Shown: positions 4,728 through 5,442 of the stretch, one piece after another
How positions within the stretch are numbered: the first letter of the stretch is position 1
Layout: every line of letters starts with the position of its first letter
NCBI GenBank assembly: GCA_025464735.1
Contig: JAODMX010000368.1
Location: 1-5,442 of the forward strand
Direction of reading: 5' to 3'
DNA from: Frondihabitans sp.
Lineage (GTDB): Bacteria; Actinomycetota; Actinomycetes; Actinomycetales; Microbacteriaceae
Length of the DNA stretch: 5,442 nt
Position numbers and translations under genes: made by a program
Notes under the pieces: model-generated
Told to the model about the DNA's origin: nothing
Seen by the model: only the letters and a program-made list of their open reading frames with translations
Databases searched by the model: none

Positions 4728-5225
4728 TTAGCGCTCGAACGCGGCCGCCTTCTCGAGTGCGTCCAGTGCGCCGAGAATCGCGTCTCTTTCGCTCGCGTCG
4801 AGTGAGTCGAGCAACGTCAGGGCGTGAGCGGATCGTTCGGCGCGCGCCTCGAGGATCGCCGCGCGACCCTCGTCGGTCGCGACCACGAAGAAGGATCGGC
4901 CGTCGTCAGGGTCGTCGATCCGCTTGACCAGGCCACGGTTCTCGAGTTCGATCACCAGCCTCGTCGCGCTCGGGGCCGACACGCCCTCGACCTTGGCAAG
5001 GCCGCCGGGCCGCACGGGACCACATCGCACAATGGTGGACTGGGCCATCAGGTGTCCGGGGCTCAGGGCGGGCTGGGTGGGGCGGAGCAGACGGTTCAGG
5101 CGTCCGACCGCCAGGGCGAAGCGCGCCGGGATGTCGGCGGCGTCGTGCTCCGCGGCTTCGTGCCCGAGAGTTTCGACGGGATCTGTGGGCTCCGTGGAAC
5201 GGGCCAACGACGGTGGCTGAGGCAT
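4728..5225 (-). CDS. MarR-family transcriptional regulator
   Basis: This 165-residue cytoplasmic DNA-binding protein would act as a dimer and respond to small molecules. The first 30 or so residues are Pro/Glu/Ala-rich and probably disordered. The winged-helix domain follows: a dimerisation helix from about 33-48, the helix-turn-helix in GGLAKVEGVSAPSATRLVIELENRGLV at 74-100, and the wing at 104-117 with the family's D-x-R pattern in IDDPDDGRSFFVVATDEG. The C-terminal helices at 119-164 complete the dimer interface. The ATG overlaps the upstream pump's stop by one base (TGATG), so translation is probably coupled and no separate strong ribosome-binding site is needed. MarR regulators encoded with efflux pumps usually repress the shared operon; that is the likely role here. 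Its own operator would lie upstream of the pump, outside the window. Family is firm; ligand is unknown. Confidence 0.9.
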   Translation of the reverse strand: MPQPPSLARSTEPTDPVETLGHEAAEHDAADIPARFALAVGRLNRLLRPTQPALSPGHLMAQSTIVRCGPVRPGGLAKVEGVSAPSATRLVIELENRGLVKRIDDPDDGRSFFVVATDEGRAAILEARAERSAHALTLLDSLDASERDAILGALDALEKAAAFER

Positions 5226-5442
5226 CAGCGGTCTCTGACCGCGTGCGGTGCGCTGACGCCAGAGCCGCTTCCTGCCCCCGCCTCGACCGGCGCCAAGCCG
5301 GGGTTGCCGTCGATGAGGTCGACCGAGCCCGTGGGCAGGTCGAGGTGGACGAACTTCTTACCCCGAATGAGGGAGGCGATGGCAGCGATGATGGTCATGA
5401 TAACCGCTGCCGTGAAGACGACGACAAGACCGGAGTGAAATG
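5225..5442 (-). CDS. C-terminal end of an MFS drug-efflux transporter (partial)
   Basis: A minus-strand frame enters from the right edge and stops with TGA at 5227-5225, giving 71 visible residues. It opens with FHSGLVVVFTAAVIM, continues hydrophobic to about residue 25, then turns basic (LIRGKKFVHLD) and ends in a Gly/Ser/Ala-rich tail of about 40 residues. This matches the last transmembrane helix and cytoplasmic tail of 14-helix (DHA2, EmrB/QacA-like) major-facilitator multidrug exporters, including a charged RG-K pair after the final helix. Codons are strongly G/C-ending, as in neighbouring genes. The following MarR gene starts in the same bases as this stop, a common arrangement for a proton-driven efflux pump with its regulator. 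Only the tail is visible, so substrate and exact subfamily cannot be given; another polytopic transporter is possible. Confidence 0.72.
   Translation of the reverse strand, partial: FHSGLVVVFTAAVIMTIIAAIASLIRGKKFVHLDLPTGSVDLIDGNPGLAPVEAGAGSGSGVSAPHAVRDR

Noticed and set aside
4824..5438. Plus-strand 204-codon frame across the MarR gene and the right edge
   Set aside because: It is antisense to MarR and the MFS tail, both of which have family features and a coupled start/stop; the plus-strand product has none.

Overview
The window is chromosomal DNA of a high-GC Gram-positive bacterium, most likely an actinobacterium and perhaps a member of the Microbacteriaceae. The reasons are the strong G/C bias at third codon positions, a tRNA gene without an encoded CCA end, a Tat-type lipoprotein signal on the solute-binding protein, and the overall gene style. 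The family-level placement is inference.

Left part (1-1059): a plus-strand CPBP-family membrane protein (2-790) is followed by a tRNA gene with a CAU anticodon (896-969, probably elongator Met). A long near-perfect hairpin (1000-1059) lies between the tRNA and the convergent operon to its right, and probably terminates both.

Central part (1087-4063, minus strand): a compact three-gene ABC importer operon of the ribose/fructose (CUT2) type. The order is solute-binding lipoprotein (2960-4063), permease (1913-2956), ATPase (1087-1911). Gaps are 3 nt and 1 nt, so translation is probably coupled. Its upstream region holds a consensus-like promoter (TTGACA, 17 nt, TAGACA) and, just downstream of the predicted transcription start, a perfect 14-bp palindrome whose 12-bp core equals the idealised symmetric lac operator. 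This points to control by a LacI/GalR-family repressor encoded outside the window. The sugar cannot be read from sequence alone.

Intergenic part (4064-4541): about 480 nt with no convincing protein gene. Besides the promoter and operator it contains a 16-bp perfect palindrome, a strong Shine-Dalgarno followed by a two-codon ORF, a terminator-like stem-loop and a possible plus-strand promoter.

Right part (4542-5442): a 49-residue single-span membrane protein (plus) converges on a MarR-family regulator (minus, 4728-5225). The regulator overlaps by one base the stop codon of a gene entering from the right edge. The 71 visible residues of that gene look like the last helix and cytoplasmic tail of a major-facilitator drug-efflux pump. 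The pair forms a familiar pump-plus-MarR unit.

I found no mobile element, CRISPR array or clear new defence or biosynthetic system. The points most worth following are regulatory: the lac-type operator, the unexplained palindrome and the mini-ORF/hairpin arrangement.
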